A stretch of 64,000 bases of DNA from contig NZ_VKKX01000022.1 of NCBI RefSeq assembly GCF_008271655.1, forward strand, positions 186,001 to 250,000. Direction: 5' to 3'. Below the pieces are notes generated by a model that searched no databases, had not been told where the DNA came from, and saw only the letters and a program-made list of their open reading frames with translations. Below, in pieces: positions 56,921 through 64,000 of the stretch (positions are counted from its first letter, which is position 1; each line of letters opens with the position of its first letter). Source of the DNA: Gemmobacter caeruleus (lineage in GTDB: Bacteria > Pseudomonadota > Alphaproteobacteria > Rhodobacterales > Rhodobacteraceae). A program made the translations under genes and the position numbers.

Positions 56921-57796
56921 ATGGCATTCGGCACCGATATCCGCACCTGGTTCGAGGGGCGCTGGCACGAAGGCGACATCGCGGTCATGCGCGCGGCCGA
57001 TCACGGCATCTGGCAGGGCTCGTCGGTCTTTGACGGGGCGCGGCTGTTCGACGGGATCGCCCCCGATCTGGACCTGCATCTGGCGCGGGTGAACCGTTCG
57101 GCCGAGGCGCTGATGATCACCCCGACCCTGACGCCCGAGGCGATGCTCGATATCGCGCGCGAGGGGTTGCGCGCCTATGGCCGCGACACGGCGGTCTATG
57201 TGCGGCCGATGTATTGGGCGATTGCCGGGTCGGATCTGGGCATTGCGCCACTGGAAAATTCCACCCGTTTCGCGCTGTGTCTGGAGGCGGTGCCGATGCC
57301 ACCCGCCGCCGCGCAGACCACGCTGACCCGCACGCGGTTTCGCCGCCCGGTGCTGGAGGATGCGGTCTGCAATGCCAAGGCGGGCTGTCTTTACCCCAAC
57401 AATGCGCGGATGCTGGTCGAGGCGCAGGCCAAAGGCTTTGGCAATGCGCTGGTGGCCGACGCGCTTGGCAATGTTGCCGAAAGCGCCACGGCCAATGTGT
57501 TCATCGTGAAGGATGGCATGGTGTTCACGCCGGTCGCCAATGGCACCTTCCTGTCGGGGCTGACGCGGGCGCGCCACATCGCCAATCTGCGCGCCGACGG
57601 GATCGAGGTGCGCGAGGCGGTGCTGAGCTTTGCCGATGTCGCGGCGGCGGATGAGGTGTTCCTGTCGGGCAACTTCTCCAAGGTCACCTCGGTCGCGCGG
57701 TTCGACGATGTCACCTATCGCAGCCGCAAGATGACCGACCATGTGCGCACCCTTTACATGGACTGGGCGCACAGCGATGTTGCGCGGATGATCTGA
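56921..57796 (+). CDS. ilvE: branched-chain aminotransferase-like class IV transaminase
   Basis: PLP enzyme of 291 residues. The Schiff-base lysine is Lys153 in VCNAKAGCLYPN and Glu187 of NVAESATANVF binds the cofactor ring. The start region GRWHEGDIAVMRAADHGIWQGSSVFDGAR matches branched-chain aminotransferases. D-amino acid transaminase is the main alternative because this fold class covers both. The start at 56921 follows GGGAGG. It is followed after 10 nt by an M50 protease gene. Confidence 0.83.
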   Translation: MAFGTDIRTWFEGRWHEGDIAVMRAADHGIWQGSSVFDGARLFDGIAPDLDLHLARVNRSAEALMITPTLTPEAMLDIAREGLRAYGRDTAVYVRPMYWAIAGSDLGIAPLENSTRFALCLEAVPMPPAAAQTTLTRTRFRRPVLEDAVCNAKAGCLYPNNARMLVEAQAKGFGNALVADALGNVAESATANVFIVKDGMVFTPVANGTFLSGLTRARHIANLRADGIEVREAVLSFADVAAADEVFLSGNFSKVTSVARFDDVTYRSRKMTDHVRTLYMDWAHSDVARMI

Positions 57797-57806
57797 AGCG
57801 GAGCCT

Positions 57807-58496
57807 GTGTTGGAGGCCAATCTCTTTACCTTTCGCGGCCTGTTCGGCGTGCCGGTCGAGGTGCGCCAGTCGGCGGGGCTGCTGTTCTTGATGATGGCCA
57901 CCTTTTCGGTCATGCGCGGGGGCGGCATCTTCTTTACGGTCGTGATCTTCGGGATGCTGTTCCTGTCGGTCTATCTGCACGAGCTGGGCCATGCCTGGGG
58001 CTGCCGCGTGCAGGGCGTGCCGGTGCGGCGCATCGTGATCAGTGCGGGCGGTGGCTTTTGCGAACACCAGCGCAGCACCAACCGGCAGGACGAGTTGATC
58101 GTGGCCATGGGGCCGATCGTGAACCTCGCGCTCTGGGCGATCTGCGGGCTGGCGGTGCAGGGCCTGTATCGGCTGGGGCTGGCCAGTCCGTCCTGGGTGC
58201 CGATGGCGATGACGCTGCTGCCTTGGCTCAGCTTTGCCGCTATGCTCAACCTGTTCCTGTTCTTTTACAACATGGTGCCGGTGCAGCCGCTGGACGGGGG
58301 CAAGCTCTTGCAATCGGGCTTGCGCCGCCTGTTGCCGGCGGGCCAGGCGATGCGGGTCACCGGCGCGATCGGCGTGGTGTTCTGCGTGCTGTGGTTTCCC
58401 GGCCTGATCTGGGTGTTCTTCACGACGGGGTGGCTGTTGTTCTTCATCCCGTCGCTGGCGCTGCATCTGGCGATGATGCGCGGCGCATGGCGCTGA
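57807..58496 (+). CDS. M50 family site-2 metalloprotease
   Basis: A 229-residue integral membrane protease. Zinc ligands are in YLHELGHAWG (His58, Glu59, His62), and the third in VQPLDGGK (Asp163). About five to six hydrophobic segments surround them. There is no PDZ or CBS domain, so it is a minimal member whose substrate is unknown. The start may be the GTG at 57807 or the adjoining TTG at 57810; GGAG lies just before. It is cotranscribed with the transaminase, but no functional link is clear. Confidence 0.87.
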   Translation: MLEANLFTFRGLFGVPVEVRQSAGLLFLMMATFSVMRGGGIFFTVVIFGMLFLSVYLHELGHAWGCRVQGVPVRRIVISAGGGFCEHQRSTNRQDELIVAMGPIVNLALWAICGLAVQGLYRLGLASPSWVPMAMTLLPWLSFAAMLNLFLFFYNMVPVQPLDGGKLLQSGLRRLLPAGQAMRVTGAIGVVFCVLWFPGLIWVFFTTGWLLFFIPSLALHLAMMRGAWR

Positions 58497-58573
58497 GCCG
58501 CCGCGCGCGCCTCACAAGGCTGGACAAACCTTGTCCGGCCGGTTCATGATCCCCCGCGACAGGAGAGGGCGAG

Positions 58574-59029
58574 ATGCGCAAGTTTCTGGTTGTGCTGGAT
58601 GACAGCCGCGAATGCCTCAATGCGATGCGCTATGCCGCGCTGCGGGCGGCGCATACCGGGGCGGGCGTGCAGATCCTGTCGATCATCCCGCCCGAGGAAT
58701 TTCGCCACTGGATCGGCGTTGCCGATCTGATGCGGGCCGAGGCGCGCGAGCGGATCGAGGCACATTTCGAGGTCTTTGCCAAATGGATGCGCGACCGGCA
58801 GGGGGTGAACCCCGAACTCGTGATCCGCGAGGGCGATCCGGCGACCGAGATTCTGGATCAGGTGAAGGCCGATCCGTCCATCGGCGTGCTGGTGCTGGGC
58901 GCCGGCACCGAGAAATCCGGGCCGGGGCCGCTGGTCACCACGCTCAGCCGTAACTCCGGTTCGCTGCCGATCCCGATTACCATCGTGCCGGGCGACATGT
59001 CGAAGGAACGGCTTGAGGCGATCACCTGA
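58574..59029 (+). CDS. universal stress protein (UspA type)
   Basis: A 151-residue cytoplasmic protein: KFLVVLDDSRECLNAMRYAALRA at the N-terminus and LVLGAGTEKSGPGPLVTTLSRNSGSLPIPITIV at the C-terminus, where the glycine-rich G-x2-G-x9-G run suggests ATP binding. Likely induced under starvation or stress. AGGAGAGG precedes the ATG. The DUF2867 protein follows 13 nt after the stop. Confidence 0.9.
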   Translation: MRKFLVVLDDSRECLNAMRYAALRAAHTGAGVQILSIIPPEEFRHWIGVADLMRAEARERIEAHFEVFAKWMRDRQGVNPELVIREGDPATEILDQVKADPSIGVLVLGAGTEKSGPGPLVTTLSRNSGSLPIPITIVPGDMSKERLEAIT

Positions 59030-59042
59030 CGGGGGCCGGGGT

Positions 59043-59510
59043 ATGACACGGCTGGTCGCCCCGCTCGGGCAGTTGGATTACCACGCGGTGCAGCGCGTGA
59101 CGCTGGCGCGCCGGCTTGACCCGGTCGAGGCCTGGAACCGCATCATGACCGATCCGCTGCCGGGGCTGAAACTGGCCTTCCGCTTGCGGGACGCGATCTC
59201 GGCGCGGTTCGGGGTGGCACGGATCGGCGGCTTTTCCGGCCGGCCGATGGGGCCGCCGCGGCCGGGCGACCGGATGGATTTCTTTCTGGTCGAGGGGGTG
59301 GGCCCGGACGAGCTGGTGCTGACCGCGCGCGACCGGCATCTGGATGTGATGATCACGGTCGAGACGGCGGGGCGCGATCTGTCGATCACCGCCTCGGTCG
59401 TCACGCATAACCGCTTTGGCCGGGCCTACATGCTGCCCGTCGGGCCGGCGCATCGGCTGATCGTGCGCTGGATGCTGGCGCGGCTGCGGCGCGCCGTCGC
59501 GCGGGACTGA
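59043..59510 (+). CDS. DUF2867 protein
   Basis: A 155-residue protein matching DUF2867 in layout: HAVQRVTLARRLDPVEAWNRIMTDPLPGLKLAFRLRDAI, DRMDFFLVEGVGPDELVLTARDRHLDVMI and a final AHRLIVRWMLARLRRA. The family has been related to NAD(P)-binding or SRPBCC-type folds; activity unknown. It begins 13 nt after the stress protein gene and is probably in the same transcript. Confidence 0.8.
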   Translation: MTRLVAPLGQLDYHAVQRVTLARRLDPVEAWNRIMTDPLPGLKLAFRLRDAISARFGVARIGGFSGRPMGPPRPGDRMDFFLVEGVGPDELVLTARDRHLDVMITVETAGRDLSITASVVTHNRFGRAYMLPVGPAHRLIVRWMLARLRRAVARD

Positions 59511-59538
59511 GGCTTCCGTTACGGCAGGCTGGCTTTTT

Positions 59539-59558
59539 GCTGCATTGCAGCATATAGT
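59539..59558 (+). promoter_or_regulatory. PhaR-like operator overlapping a -10 box
   Basis: GCTGCA-T-TGCAGC (59539-59551) contains CTGC-ATT-GCAG, which fits the CTGC-N3/4-GCAG site recognised by PhaR, the repressor of polyhydroxyalkanoate granule genes in Rhodobacteraceae. A -10 box TATAGT (59553-59558, five of six) lies right beside it, so bound repressor would block the promoter. The -35 is weak. The expected transcript start is about 59565. Confidence 0.5.
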
Positions 59559-59596
59559 ATGTGTGGGGAGGGAGACATGACCGAAAGGCTGATCCC

Positions 59597-59749
59597 ATGT
59601 TCCTGCGTGCCGTGAAAACCCGCAAGGCCGATCCCGTCGAACCTGCGAAAGACGCGACGCCGGCCTATTACACGCCTGAAATCGAGACCAAGAAACTGCG
59701 CGAACTGTCGGTGATCGAGCAGATGTATGGCTATTGGACCAATGACTGA
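59597..59749 (+). CDS. 50-residue protein of unknown function
   Basis: A tiny, Lys-rich cytoplasmic protein (MFLRAVKTRKADPVEPAKDA at the start and LRELSVIEQMYGYWTND at the end). The last 25 residues look helical with a conserved-looking aromatic end; I believe similar short proteins occur in Rhodobacteraceae but cannot confirm. AAAGG lies 8 nt upstream of the ATG. A stronger ribosome binding site, GGAGG, serves an ATG at 59577 in another frame that encodes only 12 residues and overlaps this start. The PhaR-like site suggests a storage-granule link. Confidence 0.6.
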   Translation: MFLRAVKTRKADPVEPAKDATPAYYTPEIETKKLRELSVIEQMYGYWTND

Positions 59750-59836
59750 TGGCCGCAGCGCCGGGCTGTTGACAGGGCGTTGACCGGGCGCTTGCCTTGA
59801 CTTCGGGGGGCGGCGGGCGCATATCCACAGCGACCC

Positions 59837-59914
59837 GCCGCCATCTCGCGGCTGACTGCCCTGCCGCCATCCGGCGGCTGACCGCCCCGCCGCCGTCCGG
59901 CGGCAGACCGCCCG
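59837..59914 (+). repeat. three tandem 26-nt units with internal hairpins
   Basis: Units at 59837-59862, 59863-59888 and 59889-59914 each contain GCCGCC(A/G)TC then CGGCGGC-type sequence and a CTGACCGCC-like end; units 2 and 3 form GCCGCC-N-GGCGGC hairpins. The period of 26 is not a multiple of three, so this is not a coding repeat. It ends at the ribosome binding site of the nfu gene (ATG at 59924). Confidence 0.75.
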
Positions 59915-59923
59915 GAGGAAACG

Positions 59924-60487
59924 ATGTTCATCCAGACCGAATCCACGCCGAACCCCGCGACGCTGAAATTCCTGCCCGGCCGCGATGTGCTGGAATTGGG
60001 CACCGCCGATTTCCCCAGTGCCGAGGCCGCCTCGAAAAGCCCGCTTGCCGCGCGTATCTTTGCGGTGACCGGCGTGCAGGGCGTGTTCTTCGGGTCGGAT
60101 TTCGTGACCGTGACCAAGGCCGAAGCGGCGGAATGGGATCATATCAAGCCCGGCATCCTGGGCGCGATCATGGAACATTACCAATCCGGCGCGCCGGTGA
60201 TGGGGGGCGAGGCGCCGCAGGGCGGCCATGCCAGCAACCACGCCGCCGAAGACGAAGATATCGTGCGCCAGATCAAGGAATTGCTGGATACCCGCGTGCG
60301 GCCCGCCGTGGCGCAGGATGGCGGCGACATCACCTTTCACGGCTTTGATCGCGGCATCGTCTATCTGCACATGCAGGGCGCCTGCGCCGGCTGCCCCTCC
60401 TCGACCCTGACGCTGAAGATGGGGATCGAGAACCTGCTGCGCCATTACATCCCCGAGGTGACCGAGGTGCGCCCCGTTGCCGCCTGA
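59924..60487 (+). CDS. NifU-family Fe-S scaffold (Nfu)
   Basis: A 187-residue iron-sulfur carrier: an N-terminal Nfu_N domain (MFIQTESTPNPATLKFLPG, LAARIFAVTGVQGVFFGSDFVTVTK), a linker, and a C-terminal NifU domain with Cys154/Cys157 in CAGCPSS. It hands [4Fe-4S] clusters to target enzymes. GGAGG precedes the ATG. It overlaps the start of tsaB by 11 nt. The tandem repeats directly upstream may affect its translation. Confidence 0.93.
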   Translation: MFIQTESTPNPATLKFLPGRDVLELGTADFPSAEAASKSPLAARIFAVTGVQGVFFGSDFVTVTKAEAAEWDHIKPGILGAIMEHYQSGAPVMGGEAPQGGHASNHAAEDEDIVRQIKELLDTRVRPAVAQDGGDITFHGFDRGIVYLHMQGACAGCPSSTLTLKMGIENLLRHYIPEVTEVRPVAA

Positions 60488-61085
60488 GACGGTTCTGGCC
60501 TTCGACACATCGGCCGCGCATTGCGCGGCCGCTTTGCTTTTGCCCGATGGCCGGGTGCTGAACCGGCTGGAGCCGATGGAAAAGGGCCAGGCCGAACGCC
60601 TGCTGCCCTTGCTGGAGGACGTGCTGGCCGAGGGCGGCACCCTTTGGCGTGACCTGACCCGCATCGGCGTCGGCACCGGGCCGGGCAACTTCACCGGGGT
60701 GCGGCTCTCGGTCGCGGCGGCGCGGGGGCTGGCGCTCGGTCTTGGCATTCCGGCGATCGGCGTCACCCGGCTGGAGGCGCTGGCCCATGGCCTGCCCCGC
60801 CCGCTGCTGCTGGCCGAAGACGCGCGGCGCGACGAGGCCTATGTTCAGGGCTTTGACCTGCCGGGGCAGGAAACCGCCCGCCTCATGCCGCGCGCCGCCC
60901 TGCCCGCCGCGCCGCATCGCAGCGGATCGGCCTTTGCCGACGGGCTGCCCCCTGCCCTGCCGCTGGCCGAGGCGATTGCCCGCATCGCCGCGACCCGCGC
61001 CCCCGGCGCGCGCCCTGCGCCGTTCTATCTGCGCGGCGCCGATGCAGCCCCCCCCGCCGATCCGCCGCCCGTGATCCTGCCATGA
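60477..61085 (+). CDS. tsaB: tRNA threonylcarbamoyladenosine biosynthesis protein TsaB
   Basis: Partner of TsaD in making the t6A modification at position 37 of ANN-decoding tRNAs; 202 residues. LAFDTSAAHCAAALLLPDGRV and IGVGTGPGNFTGVRLSVAAARGLALGLGIPAIGV are family marks. The start is a TTG at 60477 overlapping nfu by 11 nt; no later start keeps the ETVLAFDTSA strand. The C-terminus is poorly conserved. Its stop overlaps the rimI ATG. Confidence 0.93.
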   Translation: MPPETVLAFDTSAAHCAAALLLPDGRVLNRLEPMEKGQAERLLPLLEDVLAEGGTLWRDLTRIGVGTGPGNFTGVRLSVAAARGLALGLGIPAIGVTRLEALAHGLPRPLLLAEDARRDEAYVQGFDLPGQETARLMPRAALPAAPHRSGSAFADGLPPALPLAEAIARIAATRAPGARPAPFYLRGADAAPPADPPPVILP

Positions 61086-61498
61086 CCGCGCCCGACGCGC
61101 TGGCCGCGCTGCATGCGCGCTGCCTCGACACCCCGCGCCCCTGGACGGCGGCGGAATTCGCGGGCTTCCTGGCCGATCCGACCTGTTTCCTGCTGGGCGA
61201 TGCGACGGGGTTCCTGCTGGGGCGCGCCGTCGCCGGCGAGGCCGAGCTGCTGACCCTTGCCGTCGCCCCCGAGGCCCGGCGCCGCGGCATCGCCCGCGCC
61301 CTGGTCGCGACATTTCTGGCCGAGGCCGCCGCGCGCGGGGCCGAGACCGCCTTTCTGGAAGTGGCCGCCGACAATGCCCCCGCCGAGGCGCTGTATCGCG
61401 CCGCCGGATTCGCACAGGCCGGCCGGCGGCGCGGCTATTACGCCCGCCCGCCGCAACCGCCGCTGGATGCGCTGGTGATGGCGCGGCCGCTGCGCTGA
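61082..61498 (+). CDS. rimI: GNAT acetyltransferase, RimI-like
   Basis: A 138-residue N-acetyltransferase. The acetyl-CoA loop is EARRRGIARALVATFLAEAA, followed by ETAFLEVAADNAPAEALYRAAGF, the RimI pattern for N-terminal acetylation of ribosomal protein S18. Identification rests partly on its coupling to tsaB (ATGA overlap at 61082), a conserved pair. Confidence 0.85.
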   Translation: MTAPDALAALHARCLDTPRPWTAAEFAGFLADPTCFLLGDATGFLLGRAVAGEAELLTLAVAPEARRRGIARALVATFLAEAAARGAETAFLEVAADNAPAEALYRAAGFAQAGRRRGYYARPPQPPLDALVMARPLR

Positions 61499-61644
61499 AA
61501 TCTTGACCAAAAGATCAACGCCGCCGCAACCGCCCCGCGATTCCATCTTGACCGCTTGGGCCATTCCCGCCCTAATCCGGGGCACAACCCCGCCCCGGCA
61601 ACCGCCGGGCGGCGAAAAAAAGTAACGATAACCGGGAGATTTCC

Positions 61645-62649
61645 ATGACCCTGACTCAAACCCTGCTCGGCGCGGCGGCAACCCTGGCGCTGACTTCGGC
61701 CATGGTTTCGGCCGAACCGGCCGTGATCTACGATCTGGGTGGCAAATTCGACAAATCCTTCAACGAGGCCGCCTATAACGGTGCGAAGAAATGGGCCGAG
61801 GAAACCGGCGGCACCTTCAAGGAACTGGAAATGCAATCCGAGGCGCAGCGCGAACAGGCGCTGCGGCAACTGGCGGAATCGGGCGCCAACCCGGTGGTGA
61901 CCACGGGCTTTGGCATGTCGGATCCGATCGCCGCCGTGGCGCCCGACTATCCCGATACCAAATTCGTGACCATCGACGGCTGGGTCGATCCGGCCACCAA
62001 TCCGAACGTGCTGTCGATCGGCTTTGCCGAACATGAAGGGTCGTATCTGGTGGGCATGCTGGCCGCGATGGCCTCCAAGACCGGCACCGTCGGCTTTATC
62101 GGCGGCATGGACATTCCGCTTATCCGCAAATTCGGCTGCGGCTATGCGCAGGGCGTGATGGCGGCGAAACCCGATGCCAAGGTCGTGCTGAACATGACCG
62201 GCACCACCCCCGCCGCCTGGAACGACCCGGTCAAGGGCGCCGAGCTGACCAAGGCGCAAAAGGGCCAGGGCGCCGACGTGATCTTTGCCGCCGCCGGGGG
62301 CACCGGCATCGGTGTGCTGCAAGCCGCCGCCGATGAAGGCATCCTGTCGATCGGCGTGGACAGCAACCAGAACCACCTGCATCCGGGCAAGGTGCTGACC
62401 TCGATGCTCAAGCGCGTCGATGTCGCGGTCTACAATTCGTTCAAGGCCGGCGAGGCGCTGGAGACTGCGCCGCAGGCGCTCGATCTGAAATCCGAAGGCG
62501 TGGGCTACGCCATGGATGACAACAACGCAGCCCTGATCACGCCGGAAATGAAGGCCGCCGTGGATGCCGCCGCCGAAAAGATCAAGTCGGGCGAACTGGT
62601 CGTGCATGACTACATGTCGGACAATACCTGCCCGGCGGCGACGTTCTGA
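61645..62649 (+). CDS. BMP-family ABC importer substrate-binding protein
   Basis: A 334-residue periplasmic protein with a signal peptide (MTLTQTLLGAAATLALTSAMVSA) and no lipobox cysteine. The BMP/Med pattern is clear: VIYDLGGKFDKSFNEAAYNGAKKW, GFGMSDPIAAVAPDYPDTKFVTIDG, AEHEGSYLVGMLAAMAS, VGFIGGMDIPLIRKFGCGYAQG. These proteins usually bind purine or other nucleosides. GGGAG precedes the start. The ATPase gene follows after 5 nt and permeases should lie beyond the window. Confidence 0.92.
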   Translation: MTLTQTLLGAAATLALTSAMVSAEPAVIYDLGGKFDKSFNEAAYNGAKKWAEETGGTFKELEMQSEAQREQALRQLAESGANPVVTTGFGMSDPIAAVAPDYPDTKFVTIDGWVDPATNPNVLSIGFAEHEGSYLVGMLAAMASKTGTVGFIGGMDIPLIRKFGCGYAQGVMAAKPDAKVVLNMTGTTPAAWNDPVKGAELTKAQKGQGADVIFAAAGGTGIGVLQAAADEGILSIGVDSNQNHLHPGKVLTSMLKRVDVAVYNSFKAGEALETAPQALDLKSEGVGYAMDDNNAALITPEMKAAVDAAAEKIKSGELVVHDYMSDNTCPAATF

Positions 62650-62654
62650 TCGCC

Positions 62655-64000
62655 ATGGCGGGGGCCAACGAGACGGGGCGGCAGGCATCTGCCGCCCCCT
62701 TCGCCATCGAACTGAAAGGCATCTCCAAGGCCTTCGGTCCGGTTCAAGCCAACAAGGACATCTCGATCCAGGTCGCCAAGGGGTCGATCCACGGCATCAT
62801 CGGCGAGAACGGCGCCGGCAAATCCACGCTGATGTCCATTCTTTACGGGTTCTACAAGGCCGATAGCGGCGAGATCCTCATCAACGGCCGCGTCACCCCC
62901 ATCCCCGACAGCCAGAGCGCCATCCGCGCCGGCATCGGCATGGTCTTCCAGCATTTCAAGCTGGTGCAGAATTTCTCGGTGCTGGAGAATATCATTCTCG
63001 GCGCCGAAGACGGCGCGATGCTGGCGCCGTCACTTTCCAAGGCCCGCAAGGTGCTGGACGATCTGTCGCGCGAATACGAACTGGATGTCGATCCCGATGC
63101 GCTGATCGAGGATCTGAGCGTGGGCCACCAGCAGCGGGTCGAAATCCTCAAGGCCTTGTATCGTCAGGCGGAAATCCTGATTCTGGATGAACCGACCGGC
63201 GTGTTGACCCCGGCCGAGGCCGACCACCTGTTCCGCATCCTGCGCGGGCTCAAGGATCAGGGCAAGACCATCATCCTGATCACCCACAAGCTGCGCGAGA
63301 TCATGGAGATCACCGATACGGTCAGCGTGATGCGGCGCGGCCAGATGACCGCGACGGTCAAGACCGCCGAGACCAGCCCCGAACAACTGGCCGAGCTGAT
63401 GGTGGGCCGCAAGGTGCTGTTGCAGGTCGAAAAGGCCCCCGCCCAGCCCGGCCGCACCATTCTGGAGGTCGAGAACCTGCGCGTGAAGGACGATCAGGGG
63501 GTCGAGCGGCTCAAGGGCATCAGCCTGACCATCCGCGCGGGCGAGATATTGGGCATCGCGGGTGTCGCCGGCAATGGCCAGTCGGAACTGCTGGAGGTGC
63601 TGGGCGGCATCGCGCGCGCCACCGGCAGCGTGCGCATGAACGGCCAGCCGCTTGACCTGACCGGCCGCCATTCCGACGGGCAAAGCCGCCGCGCCGATGG
63701 CATCGCCCATGTGCCCGAGGACCGGCAGGTGCTGGGTCTGATCATGGATTTCACCGCCTGGGAAAACGTGGCCTTCGGCTATCACCACGCGCCGGAATTC
63801 CAGAAGAACGCGCTGATCATGGATAATGCCGCGATCCGCGCCGATTGCGAGGCCAAGATGGCCACCTTTGACGTGCGCCCGCCGATCCCGACGCTGGCCG
63901 CCAAGAATTTCTCGGGCGGCAACCAGCAAAAGATCGTCGTCGCGCGCGAGATCGAGCGCAATCCCGACCTGCTTCTGGTGGGTCAGCCCACGCGCGGGGT
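62655..64000 (+). CDS. BMP-type ABC importer ATPase, truncated by the window edge
   Basis: Double ATPase of a nucleoside-type importer; 448 residues are visible and the gene runs past position 64000. The first half has Walker A GENGAGKST, signature LSVGHQQRVEILKALY and Walker B LILDEPTGVL; the second half begins around ILEVENLRVKD with the degenerate GVAGNGQSEL and FSGGNQQKIVVAREI, matching YufO-like proteins. It starts 5 nt after the binding-protein gene without a strong ribosome binding site, which suggests translational coupling. Confidence 0.93.
   Translation, partial: MAGANETGRQASAAPFAIELKGISKAFGPVQANKDISIQVAKGSIHGIIGENGAGKSTLMSILYGFYKADSGEILINGRVTPIPDSQSAIRAGIGMVFQHFKLVQNFSVLENIILGAEDGAMLAPSLSKARKVLDDLSREYELDVDPDALIEDLSVGHQQRVEILKALYRQAEILILDEPTGVLTPAEADHLFRILRGLKDQGKTIILITHKLREIMEITDTVSVMRRGQMTATVKTAETSPEQLAELMVGRKVLLQVEKAPAQPGRTILEVENLRVKDDQGVERLKGISLTIRAGEILGIAGVAGNGQSELLEVLGGIARATGSVRMNGQPLDLTGRHSDGQSRRADGIAHVPEDRQVLGLIMDFTAWENVAFGYHHAPEFQKNALIMDNAAIRADCEAKMATFDVRPPIPTLAAKNFSGGNQQKIVVAREIERNPDLLLVGQPTRG

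Noticed and set aside
61591-61609. CCCGGC-GCCGGG hairpin before the BMP gene as a terminator
   Set aside because: Followed by an A-run, not T, on the plus strand, and no minus-strand gene ends there.

Overview
The window is a GC-rich stretch of bacterial chromosome that looks like an alphaproteobacterium of the Rhodobacteraceae (Paracoccus/Rhodobacter side). That placement is an inference from gene content (YqgE, DUF952, DUF2842, DUF3108, MeaB, GlnD, a two-domain Nfu scaffold, Hint-domain protein), from dense gene packing with many ATGA/GTGA/TTGA start-stop overlaps, and from an intergenic hairpin element with a GGATATTT…AGATGAAG tail of a kind I associate with this family. No rRNA, tRNA, CRISPR array, integrase, transposase or prophage was seen. 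Almost everything is housekeeping sequence; the clearest accessory gene is a SIR2-like protein placed between pyrG and purC.

Layout. 1-6.9 kb: glutathione reductase, L-serine dehydratase, an EamA permease overlapping tail to tail with thiamine diphosphokinase, and a 715-residue protein with a long acidic/Pro-rich middle. 6.9-11.5 kb: purA with a DUF2842 membrane protein, a MocR regulator divergent from an FMN-binding oxidoreductase across a repeat-rich operator, then secG. 11.5-16.9 kb: pyrG behind a structured leader, the SIR2-like gene, purC, a PfkB sugar kinase and dtd. 16.9-24.6 kb: a secreted protein, an acyl-CoA synthetase, a BON-LysM protein, an ABC exporter, then a coupled trio (HAD, alpha/beta hydrolase, threonine dehydratase). 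24.6-31 kb: lepA, a Hint-domain protein, a small secreted protein, LMW phosphatase divergent from a sirtuin, a copper chaperone pair and rpmB. 31-40 kb: ada, meaB, DUF3108, a 55-residue protein, 5'-nucleotidase, DUF952-pyrD, yqgE, an orphan DsbD N-domain and coaBC. 40-46 kb: cobalamin salvage pair, GST-YHS fusion, comM, gshB, yraN and rsmI. 46-54 kb: lpoA-like gene, glnD, murJ, yjdM, trpS and a rhomboid homologue that lacks its catalytic residues. 54-64 kb: VOC protein, EamA permease, AraC regulator, ilvE-type transaminase with an M50 protease, universal stress protein, DUF2867, a 50-residue protein behind a PhaR-like site, nfu-tsaB-rimI, and a BMP-type ABC importer that runs off the right edge.

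How they fit together. Several genes serve nucleotide supply (purA, purC, pyrG, pyrD, 5'-nucleotidase, probably the BMP importer), glutathione and thiol chemistry (gor, gshB, GST, DsbD-like), cobalamin use (cobU, cobC-like, meaB), and cell envelope and translation (murJ, lpoA-like, lepA, rsmI, trpS, tsaB, rimI, rpmB). They are arranged as many short operons rather than one large system.

The most interesting non-coding signals are a nested stem in the pyrG leader that pairs with the ribosome binding site, a perfect CTGC-ATT-GCAG site overlapping a good -10 before a tiny gene, three tandem 26-nt units before nfu, and three copies (two identical, one differing by a single base) of a 58-bp hairpin element, one of them framed by a 16-bp direct repeat. 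I found no convincing multi-gene system that is clearly undescribed.
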